NCBI RefSeq assembly: GCF_900111745.1 | Contig: NZ_FOIJ01000003.1 | Span: forward strand, 372,001 to 436,000 | DNA from: Stigmatella erecta | Lineage (GTDB): Bacteria; Myxococcota; Myxococcia; Myxococcales; Myxococcaceae | Direction: 5' to 3' | Length of the DNA: 64,000 nucleotides | Shown here: positions 17,620 to 26,813 of the stretch, one piece after another | Layout of the letters: the number at the start of each line of letters is the position of its first letter | Position numbering within the stretch: position 1 is the stretch's first letter | Notes under the pieces: generated by a model | What the model saw: only the letters and a program-made list of their open reading frames with translations | Told to the model about the DNA's origin: nothing | Databases searched by the model: none | Position numbers and translations under genes: made by a program

Positions 17620-19632
17620 TTACCGCGCCTGACTCGACGCCTGGACGTCGCGGTTGGCCGAGTCGCGCTCGATGCAACCCTTGGTCATCGTGTACTGGTA
17701 GGTGCCCAGCTCGTCGCGCCAGTACTCACCCTCGTACGGCCAGTAGAGCTGATCATCCGGCACCGCCACCGAGTACCGGTACTTCTTCACGATGGCCGTG
17801 CGCCCACCCGCCTTGAGCTGCTCCTCGAGGAACTCCTTCTCCTTCGTGGTCGTCTCGAACTTGATGCGCAGCCCGTTGGCCAAGAGCTGCTTGAGCGCCA
17901 TCAGCTCCGACTCCAGCTTGCCCTTGGCCATGATGCCCGCGCGCGAGATGAGCGAGACGCGCTGTTCCTTGAGCCCCTCCAGCAGGGCCTTGGACAGCTC
18001 GGAGTACTTGAAGGTGTCCTTCTTCTCGCCAAACAGATCCATCTCGTTCTCCAGCTCGAGGATGGAGTCGTTGGTCTTCTTCAGGTCCTGATCCGTGAGG
18101 GCCAGGCGCAGGATGCGCTCCAGGATGATGTCCGTGCCGTTCTTCTCCAGCCCCTCCTTGTTCTTCTTCTGCACCTCGGAGAGCACGCCGTAGTACTCGT
18201 CGGCGTTGCGGTTCTCCTTCACCAGCTTGTCCAGCTGGTCGTGCACCGGCAGGTAGGTGCGCTCGAAGTCCTGGAGGATGAGGGTGGACTCGCGGTAGCG
18301 GCAGTTCTCGTAATAGATGACCGCCTTGAGGATGAGCGCCTCGGGGAAGTACTCCTCCCGGAAGAAGGGCGAGGACAGGGTGATGAGGTTGCCCAGCGCC
18401 TGCTCGTACTGGCCCACGCGGTAGTTGGCCCAGCTCGACTCGAACATCGACTCCAGCCACTGCGTGGTGCCGCGCTCGATCTTGTTGAAGTAGAAGATGG
18501 CGTAGCGGTTCTGCTGCATGCCGTAGTGCGTCCGGGCCAGCTGCATGAACGCCAGCTCGCGCAGGGACTGATCCAGCTTCGCCTCCTCGCCGCCCTTGGC
18601 GGGGTTGGGACGCGTGAGGCGGACGACTTCCTTCATCGCCTCGATGGACTGCATCATGTTGGTGTCGCCGCGGCGCCCATCGGCGCTCTTCTGCTTGGTG
18701 CCGAAGCGGAACAGCGCGATGCCCTGCAGGAACTTCACGCGCGGGTAGAACGCGTCGGTGCGCGGCACCGTCAGCGCCAGCCGCTTCACTTCCTCGAAGC
18801 TCTTGTCCGCCTCGGCCGTCTGCCCCACCTGGTCGAGCGCGCGGCCGCGCACGAAGTGGTAGCGCGCCAGCAGGTAACGGAACTCGCTGCGGAACTTCTC
18901 GGGGAACTCGTAGTTGGCGTAGCGGGCGATCTCATCGAGAACGACCGTCTCGTTCTTCGTCTTGCGGCTGATGAAGAACAGCCACTCCAGGCTCGTCTTG
19001 AAGAACTTCGTCTGGGGGCCCAGCGCGAGGATCTTCGAGAACTCGCCGAGCGCCGAGTGGTACAGCCCCATGCGGTACAGGGCCTTGGCCACCACGTAGC
19101 GCGCCTCGGTGTGCAGGCCCGACATCTTCGGGTCCTGGAGCACCTCGTAGGCCGACATGGAGGCCTGCTCGTACTCGTCGTTCTTGAAGAGCGACACGGC
19201 CACGTCCAGGCGCTGCCGGTCCGCGGTCTTGCCGGACACGTCCACCGCATCAAAGGACATGGTGGGCGCGGTGCCCTTGGACGAGCTGCCCGTCAGGTCC
19301 AGCCCCAGCCCCTCGGTCTGCGCGGGCGCGGGGGCAGCCTCCGGCGTGGGCACCGGATCCGGCGCGACGCCCGGCGAGGGCGTGGGCGCCTCTTCAGCGG
19401 CCGCCTCGGCCGGAGCCTCGGCGGGCGTGGACTCGGCCTCGGGGGGCGCCTCGGCCGGGACGGCCTTCTTGCCACGCGCGGGCTTCTTCTTCTTGGAAGC
19501 CTGCTTGCCGCGCTTCTTCTTCGAAGCGCCGGGCGTGTCGAGGCCCTCGAAGCTCTGGGCAGGGGCGGGGCTGGCCCACACGAGCGTAAGCCCGAGCAGG
19601 GCGAAACGGAGGAGTCGGGAGGTGCGCATCAT
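17620..19632 (-). CDS. gltC: GltC-like periplasmic TPR protein of the gliding (A-motility) machinery
   Basis: 670 residues. In Myxococcus, GltC is a periplasmic helical-repeat protein that works with the outer-membrane barrels GltA and GltB at focal adhesion sites. Seen here: a signal peptide (LLRFALLGLTLVWASPAPAQ), a Lys-rich then Pro/Ala/Glu-rich linker (about 35-120), the short motif EGLGLDLTGS, and then TPR-like helical repeats to about 430 (QASMSAYEVLQD, YHSALGEFSKILALGP). A long coiled region follows (about 430-590), then a compact C-terminus rich in Tyr/Trp (DDQLYWPYEGEYWRDELG). The start overlaps the stop of the upstream barrel gene (ATGA). The assignment rests on length, architecture and the two adjacent paralogous barrel genes; I could not align it. 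Confidence 0.72.
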   Translation of the reverse strand: MMRTSRLLRFALLGLTLVWASPAPAQSFEGLDTPGASKKKRGKQASKKKKPARGKKAVPAEAPPEAESTPAEAPAEAAAEEAPTPSPGVAPDPVPTPEAAPAPAQTEGLGLDLTGSSSKGTAPTMSFDAVDVSGKTADRQRLDVAVSLFKNDEYEQASMSAYEVLQDPKMSGLHTEARYVVAKALYRMGLYHSALGEFSKILALGPQTKFFKTSLEWLFFISRKTKNETVVLDEIARYANYEFPEKFRSEFRYLLARYHFVRGRALDQVGQTAEADKSFEEVKRLALTVPRTDAFYPRVKFLQGIALFRFGTKQKSADGRRGDTNMMQSIEAMKEVVRLTRPNPAKGGEEAKLDQSLRELAFMQLARTHYGMQQNRYAIFYFNKIERGTTQWLESMFESSWANYRVGQYEQALGNLITLSSPFFREEYFPEALILKAVIYYENCRYRESTLILQDFERTYLPVHDQLDKLVKENRNADEYYGVLSEVQKKNKEGLEKNGTDIILERILRLALTDQDLKKTNDSILELENEMDLFGEKKDTFKYSELSKALLEGLKEQRVSLISRAGIMAKGKLESELMALKQLLANGLRIKFETTTKEKEFLEEQLKAGGRTAIVKKYRYSVAVPDDQLYWPYEGEYWRDELGTYQYTMTKGCIERDSANRDVQASSQAR

Positions 19633-20441
19633 GACTCGGGAAGGGCAGTGGGGAAGAAGAAGGAGAAGCCCAGCTCGAACATCAGCTGGTTGCGCAGCGT
19701 GGTGGAGGGAAGGACCGCCTTCTCCACATAGATGAGGTCACGCACCTCGGTGCGCACCGTCATGTACCGGTTGAGGAAGAAGCGGAAGCCGATGCCCACG
19801 TTTCCGCCCACCGTCGTGAAGCTCTGGCCCCCCTCGCCCTCGCTGGCGCGCCGTCCCTTGTACTGGACCGCCGAGGCACCCACGATGCCGTACATGTCGA
19901 AGTGGAGGAACTTCTCGGCCAGCACGGAGATCTTCCCGTAGATGGGCGCCCACTGCAGGTCCACCCCCGCCATCAGGGTGAGCAGGCCGGGGGCCTCGCC
20001 ATCCAGCTGCTCGAAGGTCGGCGAGCGGCACCCGCGGGTGACGCCCCCCTCCACCTGGGTGAAGGTGCAGATCTGCGCCGAGCCGGACACCGCCGAGAGC
20101 GCGTACCCGGCGCGCAGCCCCACTCCGAGCGTCTCCAGGGGGTGGTAGGTCAGCGACGCCCCCAGGATGTACTTGGAGAAGAACGCATCCCGGAAGGTGA
20201 CGGTGGCCGAGGGGCTGACCTCGAAGCGGCCCTTCTTGAGGAACAGGTGGCCAGACACGGGGCGGATGCGCTCGCGCAGCGGGCCGAGCGCGTCCTTGTC
20301 CACCTCGGACACGTCGCCGGCCTCGACCTCTGAGGAGGACGCGGCGGGCGCGGGCTCCGAGGCCGCGGGGGGTGGAGCGGTCTGGGCCAGGGCCACGGCC
20401 GGCGCCCAGCAGAGCACCCACATCAGAGAGAAGGCGCGCAT
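19629..20441 (-). CDS. Outer-membrane beta-barrel protein, GltA/GltB-like (second of pair)
   Basis: 270 residues. Signal peptide MRAFSLMWVLCWAPAVALAQ, a Pro/Ala/Ser linker to about 45, then alternating strands (LFLKKGRFEVSPSATVTFRD, ASLTYHPLETLGVGLRAGY, VGGNVGIGFRFFLNRYMTVR) and an aromatic-rich last strand (FELGFSFFFP). It is clearly related to the upstream 275-residue protein: both have L.KKGRFE..P....F.D....K.GASL and end in a FFFP/LFFP strand. In Myxococcus, two such barrels (GltA, GltB) form the outer-membrane gliding complex with GltC. Which is A and which is B is not decided here. Start and stop overlap both neighbours (TGATG upstream, ATGA downstream), so expression is coupled. Confidence 0.72.
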   Translation of the reverse strand: MRAFSLMWVLCWAPAVALAQTAPPPAASEPAPAASSSEVEAGDVSEVDKDALGPLRERIRPVSGHLFLKKGRFEVSPSATVTFRDAFFSKYILGASLTYHPLETLGVGLRAGYALSAVSGSAQICTFTQVEGGVTRGCRSPTFEQLDGEAPGLLTLMAGVDLQWAPIYGKISVLAEKFLHFDMYGIVGASAVQYKGRRASEGEGGQSFTTVGGNVGIGFRFFLNRYMTVRTEVRDLIYVEKAVLPSTTLRNQLMFELGFSFFFPTALPES

Positions 20442-21268
20442 CACTCGCCCTCCCGGCCAGTGGACTGCAGGGGGAAGAACAGCGAGATGCCTGCGTTGAT
20501 CGTCATGACGTTCTGCAGCGCCCCCTTGCTGGTACCCAGGGGCTGATCCACGTACGAGGTGTTGATCAAGGAAGTGTTCACCGCCAGGAAGTCCTTGGCC
20601 ACGAAGCGCAGGCCCACGCCCAGGTCGGTGGCGATGTTGAGCCCGCGGCCCGGCAGCGAGGACGTCTCGGTCTGCACCACGCCCAGGCCGCCCACGAGGT
20701 AGCCGTCGAAGTGGAGAATGGAGTTGAGGAAGGCCACCTTGCCATACAGGGGGCTCCACTCCACGTCGCCCATGGCGGCCCAGTTGGGCACCGAGTTGTA
20801 GATGGCCGCCTGGAAGCTGCGCTTGGCGATGCGCACGTCCTCGGAGGGAATCACCTGCATCACCGAGCCACGCACGGCCACCGCCAGGGTGTCCGCGAAG
20901 TAGTACGCCCCGCGCAGCGAGGCGCCCAGCTTCGAGTAATACGGATCATTGATGGAGAAGCTCACCTGGGGCGTCAGCTCGAAGCGGCCCTTCTTCAGGT
21001 ACACCTTTCGCTGAACGCTCTTGACCCGGTCCTCCAAGGTCACGTCCGTGGAGACGGCCACGGGCTCCGGAGGGGGCTCGGCGGCCGGCGGGGCGGCCTC
21101 CGGGGCGGGTGGGGTTTCAGCGGCAGGAGGGGTCTCTTCGGTCTGCGACTCCTCGGCCTGATTGGCGTCCGAGCCGCTGAGGTCGAGTCCCATCCCCTCT
21201 TGGGATTGGGCGAGCGCCAGTGCGGGTCCAAAGCACAGCGCAAGCAGGGTGGCCTTGAGGCGATTCAC
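20441..21268 (-). CDS. Outer-membrane beta-barrel protein, GltA/GltB-like (first of pair)
   Basis: 275 residues. Signal peptide MNRLKATLLALCFGPALALA, then the motif EGMGLDLSGSD, also present in GltC as EGLGLDLTGSS. An acidic/Pro-rich linker follows (to about 80), then a barrel-type domain starting YLKKGRFELTPQVSFSIND and ending INAGISLFFPLQ. It is a paralogue of the next gene by tandem duplication. It is the first gene of a minus-strand unit that continues through gltC, the MFS gene, plsX and the HAD gene (to 14219) with overlaps or gaps of 8 bp or less. Its promoter must lie in the 260 bp shared with the divergent lipoprotein gene; I cannot pick out a convincing -35/-10 there. Confidence 0.72.
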   Translation of the reverse strand: MNRLKATLLALCFGPALALAQSQEGMGLDLSGSDANQAEESQTEETPPAAETPPAPEAAPPAAEPPPEPVAVSTDVTLEDRVKSVQRKVYLKKGRFELTPQVSFSINDPYYSKLGASLRGAYYFADTLAVAVRGSVMQVIPSEDVRIAKRSFQAAIYNSVPNWAAMGDVEWSPLYGKVAFLNSILHFDGYLVGGLGVVQTETSSLPGRGLNIATDLGVGLRFVAKDFLAVNTSLINTSYVDQPLGTSKGALQNVMTINAGISLFFPLQSTGREGE

Positions 21269-21528
21269 TTCCGGGGGCTCCGTGGTGGAGGGGCGATCAG
21301 CCGCCCGCGAATGTTCGGAGTGTCAACGGCGGGGGCATCCTATCCGTCCACTTCCACCCCTACAACCAATCCGAGCATACCCCGGACAGGATCCCGTCAT
21401 CTCCCCTGCCTGAACTATTCTACCCAGGCCGCTTGTGGCGGAAACGGTTGGCAGCGCGAGCCGCTATGCTACGGTCCGGGGCTCACCCCTCCTTTGTCTC
21501 CCCTCCCCTCATGAGGTGCACACCGGTC

Positions 21529-22005
21529 ATGTCTGCGCGTCTGGTCATCGTTCTGAGTGCCGCCCTGCTCGCCAGCGCGTGCGAGGTCACCACCCAGCTG
21601 GGCCAGGAGTGCCTGCTGATCAAACAGGATCCGGACCGCCCCGGGGAGTCCACGGCCATCCTCGAGCGGGAGATCCTCGCCGGCCAGGACTTCATCTCCT
21701 TTGGCGTCACGGACTGTGAGGACCTCGTCTGCGTCCGGGATGCGAACTTCGCGAAGGATCCGAACCCGGAGGCCCAGGCCAAGGGCTACTGCAGCCAGGA
21801 CTGCGTGGAGGGCTCGGGCAAGTCGGGCTGCGAGGTCACGGACACGGGTGTGGCCGAGAGCATCCGCAACGGCATCACCTGCCGCTCGCTGCTGCTGGAC
21901 CAGGCCTCGCTGGAGCGGCTGCGCCAGGAGGACCCCGTGGCCTACCGGCGGACGTTCGGGGAGAACAACTCGCCGTACTTCTGCGCGGTCACGCTGACGC
22001 CCTGA
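21529..22005 (+). CDS. Cys-rich outer-membrane lipoprotein, possibly the gliding lipoprotein CglC/GltK
   Basis: 158 residues from the ATG at 21529, chosen because GAGGTG lies 10 bases upstream. Signal peptide MSARLVIVLSAALLASAC with the lipid-modified Cys. The mature part has about nine more cysteines (GQECLL, TDCEDLVC, YCSQDC, SGCEV, TCRSLLL, FCAV), so it is probably disulfide-bonded outside the cytoplasm. I do not recognise a domain with certainty. The position, divergent from the barrel-GltC operon by 260 bp, fits the Myxococcus arrangement where a lipoprotein gene (cglC, called gltK) sits beside gltB-gltA-gltC. That link is an inference from context. Confidence 0.6.
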   Translation: MSARLVIVLSAALLASACEVTTQLGQECLLIKQDPDRPGESTAILEREILAGQDFISFGVTDCEDLVCVRDANFAKDPNPEAQAKGYCSQDCVEGSGKSGCEVTDTGVAESIRNGITCRSLLLDQASLERLRQEDPVAYRRTFGENNSPYFCAVTLTP

Positions 22006-22043
22006 AGAAGCCGTAGACCTTTTTTCCGCCTCATCCGTCTGAA

Positions 22044-22076
22044 GCAGGGCCCGCTGTTCTCCTTAAGGAGCCCTGC
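22044..22076 (+). promoter_or_regulatory. Hairpin enclosing the ribosome-binding site of the VWA gene
   Basis: GCAGGGC (22044-22050) pairs with GCCCTGC (22070-22076). Within it the 12-base palindrome CTCCTTAAGGAG (22059-22070) contains the Shine-Dalgarno AAGGAG (22065-22070). The start ATG is at 22078. If folded, the ribosome site is hidden; this could be a translational switch. Confidence 0.4.
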
Positions 22077-22077
22077 C

Positions 22078-23505
22078 ATGAACAAGACCACCACCCTGCT
22101 GGCTTTGGCCGGAGGGCTCGCGCTGACCGCCCTCGTGCTGGGGCTGCCGCAGTTGACCGCCCCCGCGATGCATGGGGCCACGCCCCTCCCGGCCCCTCCG
22201 CCCCCGGCCCTGCCGTCCCCGCCGCCCAGCACCTCGCAGGGCTCGCTGGCGATGACGAGCCGCCTGTCCCACCCCTACATCTCCCCGGGCAGCTCGGACC
22301 TCTTCGTCACCGTGGACCTCCAGGGCCAGGAGGTGCCGGGGGCCCAGCGCAGCCCGGTGAACCTGGCGCTCATCATCGACCGGTCCGGCTCCATGAGCGG
22401 CTACAAGCTGGAGCAGGCCAAGCAGGCCGCGCGGCACCTCGTGAAGCTGCTCAAGGACGAGGACCGGCTGGCCATCGTTCACTACGGCTCGGATGTGAAG
22501 AGCCTGCCGGGCATGCAGGCCACCCCCGCGAACCGCGAGCGGATGGCGCAGTACATCGAGGGCATCTGGGACGAGGGCGGCACCAACATCAGCGCGGGCC
22601 TGCTCGCGGGCCAGGCCCAGGTCGAGGCCGCGCGCTCGAACTACCGCGTCAACCGCCTCATCCTCATCAGCGATGGGCAGCCCACCGAGGGCAGCACCGA
22701 CGCGGGCAGCCTCCAGCAGCTGGTCAAGGACATCCGCGCCCGGGACATGACGGTGAGCTCCATCGGCGTGGGCACGGACTTCAACGAGGACCTGATGCAG
22801 GCGTTCGCCGAGTACGGCGCCGGCGCCTACGGCTTCCTGGAGGACGCGGGGCAGCTCGCCACGCTCTTCCAGAAGGACTTGCAGCAGGCCACCACCCAGG
22901 TGGCGCGCAACGTGGAGCTCTCCTTCGAGCTGCCCGAGGGGGTGACGCTGGGGGAGGTGCTCGGCTACCGCTCCAGCACCGCGGGCCACACGGTGCGCGT
23001 GGCCCTGCCGGACTTCTCCGCCGGCCAGGCGGAGCGCGTGGTGGCCCGGGTGGTGGTGACGGGCTCGCGCGTGGGCCAGGCGGTGGACGTGACCGGGCTG
23101 AAGCTCGCCTACACGGACCTCTTGAAGGACAAGACCGTGGGCACCACCGCCCGCCTGTCGGCGATGGTCACGGACCGGCGCGAGGAGGTGCTCGCCCGCC
23201 AGGACAAGGACGCCACCGTGTTCGCCACCCGCGCCCGCAGCGCGCAGAACCTCCAGAAGGCCGCCGAGGCCCTCAAGCAGGGACGGAAGGATGAGGCCAA
23301 GAAGCTCATCCAGCAGAACCAGCAGATGTTCCACGAGGCCGCCTCGGTGGCGGGCGCGCCGGCGGTGGCCGCCGACATGGCCGACCAGGACTCGGCCATG
23401 GCCGAGTACGAGCGCGCCGCGAGCGCGGACGACGTGAACACGGCCGTCAAGCGCTCGAAGACCCAGGCGCTCAAGAGCTTCGGGCGCATGGGCTCCACCT
23501 ACTGA
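22078..23505 (+). CDS. von Willebrand factor A domain protein, membrane-anchored
   Basis: 475 residues. N-terminal hydrophobic anchor ([20 protein letters not shown]), Pro-rich linker (about 35-55), then a VWA domain from about 95. It has an intact metal-ion adhesion site: DRSGSMSG (first loop, Asp101), the conserved Thr in [11 protein letters not shown], and [10 protein letters not shown]. After about 275 comes a beta-rich region ([20 protein letters not shown]) and a helical C-terminus ([20 protein letters not shown]). Such proteins mediate metal-dependent protein contact or adhesion outside the inner membrane. It is not CglB, which is a Cys-rich lipoprotein. Strong Shine-Dalgarno AAGGAG 7 bases before the ATG, lying inside the hairpin described above. 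Confidence 0.88.
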   Translation: MNKTTTLLALAGGLALTALVLGLPQLTAPAMHGATPLPAPPPPALPSPPPSTSQGSLAMTSRLSHPYISPGSSDLFVTVDLQGQEVPGAQRSPVNLALIIDRSGSMSGYKLEQAKQAARHLVKLLKDEDRLAIVHYGSDVKSLPGMQATPANRERMAQYIEGIWDEGGTNISAGLLAGQAQVEAARSNYRVNRLILISDGQPTEGSTDAGSLQQLVKDIRARDMTVSSIGVGTDFNEDLMQAFAEYGAGAYGFLEDAGQLATLFQKDLQQATTQVARNVELSFELPEGVTLGEVLGYRSSTAGHTVRVALPDFSAGQAERVVARVVVTGSRVGQAVDVTGLKLAYTDLLKDKTVGTTARLSAMVTDRREEVLARQDKDATVFATRARSAQNLQKAAEALKQGRKDEAKKLIQQNQQMFHEAASVAGAPAVAADMADQDSAMAEYERAASADDVNTAVKRSKTQALKSFGRMGSTY

Positions 23506-23513
23506 GGGGATGC

Positions 23514-23536
23514 TGGGGGGCCCAACGTCCCCCCCA
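23514..23536 (+). terminator. Candidate terminator after the VWA gene
   Basis: TGGGGGG (23514-23520), loop of 9, CCCCCCA (23530-23536), starting 8 bases after the stop codon. Confidence 0.4.
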
Positions 23537-23638
23537 CCGCACACGCCACGCGCTTCTCGGTTGACCGGCGGAATCGCGCCGCCCTATCTCCGCATTCTCC
23601 CGCCCCTGGCGGGAAAGCGCAGGGAGGCGCAAGACAGC

Positions 23639-24136
23639 ATGGCGAGTGCGGACACCCCGTGGGTCGGAGTCATCATGGGCGGCAAGAGCGATCTCGAGTA
23701 CCTGCGCCCTGCCATCGACATCCTCACCGAGCTGGGCATCCCCCACGAGGTGCGCATCGTCTCCGCCCACCGCACCCCGGACTGGATGATCGAATACGCC
23801 TCCACGGCGGAGTCCCGGGGGCTGTCGGTCATCATCGCGGCGGCAGGTGGCGCGGCCCACTTGCCGGGCATGGTGGCCAGCAAGACGCTGCTGCCCGTGC
23901 TGGGGGTGCCCATGCCCACCACGGTGCTCAACGGCTTCGATGCGCTGCTGTCCATCGTCCAGATGCCCAAGGGCGTCCCCGTGGGCACGCAGGCCATCGG
24001 CAAGCCCGGCGCGGCCAACGCCGCGCTCCATGCCGCCTCCATCCTCGCGCTCCAGCGCCCGGAGCTGCGCGCGCGGCTGGCCAGCTGGCGCAAGGCCCGC
24101 ACCGACGAGGTTCTCCACGAGCGGGAGCTGTCATGA
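23639..24136 (+). CDS. purE: N5-carboxyaminoimidazole ribonucleotide mutase
   Basis: 165 residues. Converts N5-CAIR to CAIR in purine synthesis; forms a soluble octamer. Signature elements: [16 protein letters not shown] (phosphate-binding start), [13 protein letters not shown] (catalytic His), [19 protein letters not shown], and [18 protein letters not shown]. Length is typical of class I PurE, which needs PurK, and purK follows directly. GGGAGG precedes the ATG at 23639. Its stop overlaps the purK start (ATGA). Confidence 0.96.
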   Translation: MASADTPWVGVIMGGKSDLEYLRPAIDILTELGIPHEVRIVSAHRTPDWMIEYASTAESRGLSVIIAAAGGAAHLPGMVASKTLLPVLGVPMPTTVLNGFDALLSIVQMPKGVPVGTQAIGKPGAANAALHAASILALQRPELRARLASWRKARTDEVLHERELS

Positions 24137-25269
24137 AAACCGTGCTTCCCGGAGGTACCCTCGGCATCCTGGGCGGTGGACAGCTCGGCCGGATGATGGC
24201 GCTGTCGGCCCGCACGCTCGGCTTCCAGGTCCAGGCGCTGGATCCGGATCCCGCCTGCCCCGCCCGCTGGGTGGTGGACCAGTGCTACACGGCCGACTTC
24301 GGTGACACGAAGGCGGCGGCCCAGCTCGCCCGGGCGTGCGAGGTGGTGACGCTGGAGATCGAAAAGATCCCCCTCGCCTCGCTGAGGGCGGCGGCGGAGC
24401 ACGCGCCGGTGCGCCCCTCCGCCGAGGTCCTGGAAGTCGTGCAGCACCGGGGACGGCAGAAGGCGTGGCTGGCCAAGAACGGCTTCCCGCTGGGCCCCTG
24501 GCGTGAGGTGGGCCGCGCGGAGGACCTCGCCGCGGAGGTGAGCGCCCTGGGCGGGCGCTGCTTCGTGAAGTCCTGCGAGGGCGGCTACGACGGCCGCGGG
24601 CAGGTGGTGGTGAAGTCCGCCACGGAGGCCCCCCAGGCCTGGCGCGAGCTGGGCGGGCGCGCGGTGGTGGTGGAGGCCACGCTGGACCTGGAGGCCGAGC
24701 TGTCCGTGCTGGTGGCCCGCAACCCCCGGGGCGAGACGGCGGTGTATCCGCCCGCGTTCAACCACCACGAGGACCGCATCCTCGCCTGGTCGCTGCTCCC
24801 GGGCCCGGTGCCCCCCACCGTGGCCGCGCAGGCCGCGGACATCGCCCGCGCCATGGCCCACGCGCTCCAGGTCGAGGGGCTCCTGGTGGTGGAGATGTTC
24901 CTGTTGAAGGACGGCACGCTGCTGGTGAACGAGCTGGCCCCCCGGCCGCACAACAGCTTCCACGCCACGGAGGTGGCCTGCCTCACCAGCCAGTTCGAGC
25001 AGGCCGTGCGCGCGGTGTGCAACCTGCCCCTGGGCTCGGTCGAGGTGGTGCGCCCCGCGGCCATCGTCAACCTGCTGGGGGACCTGTGGCTGAGCGAGGG
25101 CGGCCCCCGCTTCGAGCAGGTGCTGGCGATGCCGGGCGTCCGGCTGCACCTGTACGGCAAGCGCGAGGCGCGCAAGGGCCGGAAGATGGGACACCTGTCC
25201 GCCGTGGGCACCACGCCCGAGGAGGCGCTCACCCGGGTCAAGGCCGCCGCCCAGGCCCTGGGGATGTGA
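24133..25269 (+). CDS. purK: N5-carboxyaminoimidazole ribonucleotide synthase
   Basis: 378 residues. ATP-grasp ligase making N5-CAIR from AIR, ATP and bicarbonate, the step before PurE. Motifs: [20 protein letters not shown] (N-terminal nucleotide fold), VTLEIEKIP, the ATP-grasp loop [48 protein letters not shown] (metal-binding Glu/Asn) and [18 protein letters not shown]. All expected residues are visible. Translationally coupled to purE. Confidence 0.96.
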   Translation: MKTVLPGGTLGILGGGQLGRMMALSARTLGFQVQALDPDPACPARWVVDQCYTADFGDTKAAAQLARACEVVTLEIEKIPLASLRAAAEHAPVRPSAEVLEVVQHRGRQKAWLAKNGFPLGPWREVGRAEDLAAEVSALGGRCFVKSCEGGYDGRGQVVVKSATEAPQAWRELGGRAVVVEATLDLEAELSVLVARNPRGETAVYPPAFNHHEDRILAWSLLPGPVPPTVAAQAADIARAMAHALQVEGLLVVEMFLLKDGTLLVNELAPRPHNSFHATEVACLTSQFEQAVRAVCNLPLGSVEVVRPAAIVNLLGDLWLSEGGPRFEQVLAMPGVRLHLYGKREARKGRKMGHLSAVGTTPEEALTRVKAAAQALGM

Positions 25270-25273
25270 GGCC

Positions 25274-25750
25274 GTGAAGACGAACGCCGCCCGCCTGCTG
25301 GACACGCTCGGGGTCGCCTACGAGCTGCGCGAGTACGCGGTGGACCCCGAGGACCTGTCCGCGGAGACGGTGGCCGCCAAGGTGGGGCTGCCCGCGGAGC
25401 AGGTGTTCAAGACGCTGGTGGCGCGCGGCGACCGGACGGGCGTCCTCCTGGCGGTGGTGCCCGGCGACGCCGAGCTGGACCTGAAGGCGCTGGCCCGGCT
25501 GAGCGGGGACCGGAAGGTGGACACCGTGCCCCTGAAGGAGCTTCAGCCGCTCACGGGCTACATCCGTGGCGGCGTGACGGCCATTGGCGGCAAGAAGGAG
25601 TACCCCGTCTTCGCGGACGAGACGATCGAGCTGTTCGACCTCATCTCCGTGTCCGCGGGCGTACGGGGCACCCAGCTCCTGCTGGCCCCGGCCGCCTACC
25701 GGCAGGTGACGAAGTGCAAGGTGGGCCCCATCTCCCGCCCGAAGGGCTGA
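25274..25750 (+). CDS. ybaK: Cys-tRNA(Pro)/Cys-tRNA(Cys) deacylase, YbaK/EbsC type
   Basis: 158 residues. Hydrolyses mischarged Cys-tRNA(Pro) to protect translation fidelity. YbaK signatures: VFKTLVARGDRTGVLLAVVP (with the conserved Lys of the active-site groove), LDLKALARLSGDRKVDTVP, and GYIRGGVTAIGGKKEYPVFA (GG..P loop). It starts at a GTG 4 bases after purK and probably shares its mRNA. Converges on the oxidoreductase gene with a 13 bp gap. Confidence 0.92.
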   Translation: MKTNAARLLDTLGVAYELREYAVDPEDLSAETVAAKVGLPAEQVFKTLVARGDRTGVLLAVVPGDAELDLKALARLSGDRKVDTVPLKELQPLTGYIRGGVTAIGGKKEYPVFADETIELFDLISVSAGVRGTQLLLAPAAYRQVTKCKVGPISRPKG

Positions 25751-25763
25751 GGCCCTCCAGGGC

Positions 25764-26780
25764 TCAGGGGTTCGGGGTGAAGAACACCTTGCCCGCCGTC
25801 ATGTCCGTCCCGGCCAGGCGCAACGCCTCTTCCGCCGCTTCGAGCGGAAAGCGCGCGCGCACGGGCGTCTCGAACGCCTTGCTCATCCGCAGGGGCACCT
25901 CCACCATCGCCCGGAGCTGGGACTTGCCGAAGCCCTGGGAGAGCCACGTGCCCAACCAGAACCCCTCCACCTTCTGGCGGCGGAAGATGAGTTCGCCCAC
26001 CGGCACGCGGCTCTCCTCGCCGGAGAGCGCGCCGTAGACCACCACCGTTCCGCCCTCGGGCAGCGCTTGCAGCAGCTGCCCCGTCATCGCGCCCGCCACC
26101 GCGTCGAAGGCCAGCGTCACCCCCAGCTCGTGGCAGAGCAGCCGCAGGCGCTCCTCGAACTCCGGCTCGCTGCTGTTCACCACGTGCTCGGCGCCCAGCC
26201 CGCGCAGCAGCTCCTCCTGCTCCGCCCGGCGGACGACGTTCACCAGCGGAATCCCCGCCTGGCGCGAGAGCCGCAGCAGCATGCGCCCCAGGGTGCTCGC
26301 CGCGGCGCTCTGCACCAGCGCCGGGTGCTTGCCCTGGCGCGCCAGCTCCATCATCGCCCAGGCCGAGAAGGGGTTGACGAAGAGGCTCGCCCCTTGCGTG
26401 TCATCGATGCCCGGCCAGAGCGGCAGGCACTGGGACACGGGCACCGCCACGTACTCCGCCCACGTCCCATCCGGGCTCTGCGCGGTGGACACCCCCACCC
26501 GCCGCCCCACCAGCAGCCTTCCGCCCAGGCTCCCCGCGGCCACCACCGTGCCGCTGCCCTCGAAGCCGGGCACCACCGGCAGCGGCTTCTTCACCCCGTA
26601 CTGGCCCCGCAGGAACATCTGGTCCGCGGGGTGGATGGGGGCGGCCTTCACGCGCACCAGGAGCTGCCCCGGCGCGGGCTTCGGCACCGGGCGCCGCACG
26701 AGCTGCAGCGCGCCGGGCCCCCCGCCGTAGTCCATCAGGCACAGGGCACGCATGGTCTCGGGAAGCGCTTCAGCCGTCAT
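25764..26780 (-). CDS. Zinc-independent alcohol dehydrogenase / quinone oxidoreductase family (MDR)
   Basis: 338 residues. NAD(P)H-dependent reductase of quinones, enals or enoyl thioesters. GroES-like N-terminal half (LLVRVKAAPIHPADQMFLRG, PVVPGFEGSGTVVAAG) and a Rossmann half (VQSAAASTLGRMLLRLSRQA, NVVRRAEQEELLRGLGAEHV, LAFDAVAGAMTGQLLQAL). The catalytic-zinc Cys/His of true alcohol dehydrogenases and the structural four-Cys loop are absent. The nucleotide loop reads SAAASTLGRM rather than the usual GAAGGVG. The ATG at 26780 was chosen because GGAGGG lies 5 bases upstream; the frame is also open 6 codons earlier. Confidence 0.87.
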   Translation of the reverse strand: MTAEALPETMRALCLMDYGGGPGALQLVRRPVPKPAPGQLLVRVKAAPIHPADQMFLRGQYGVKKPLPVVPGFEGSGTVVAAGSLGGRLLVGRRVGVSTAQSPDGTWAEYVAVPVSQCLPLWPGIDDTQGASLFVNPFSAWAMMELARQGKHPALVQSAAASTLGRMLLRLSRQAGIPLVNVVRRAEQEELLRGLGAEHVVNSSEPEFEERLRLLCHELGVTLAFDAVAGAMTGQLLQALPEGGTVVVYGALSGEESRVPVGELIFRRQKVEGFWLGTWLSQGFGKSQLRAMVEVPLRMSKAFETPVRARFPLEAAEEALRLAGTDMTAGKVFFTPNP

Positions 26781-26813
26781 AGTTCCCTCCGGAGGCATCC
26801 AGGCACGGCGGGC

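Noticed and set aside
22078-23505. VWA protein as the A-motility adhesin CglB
   Set aside because: CglB is a Cys-rich lipoprotein; this protein has no lipobox Cys and a different layout.
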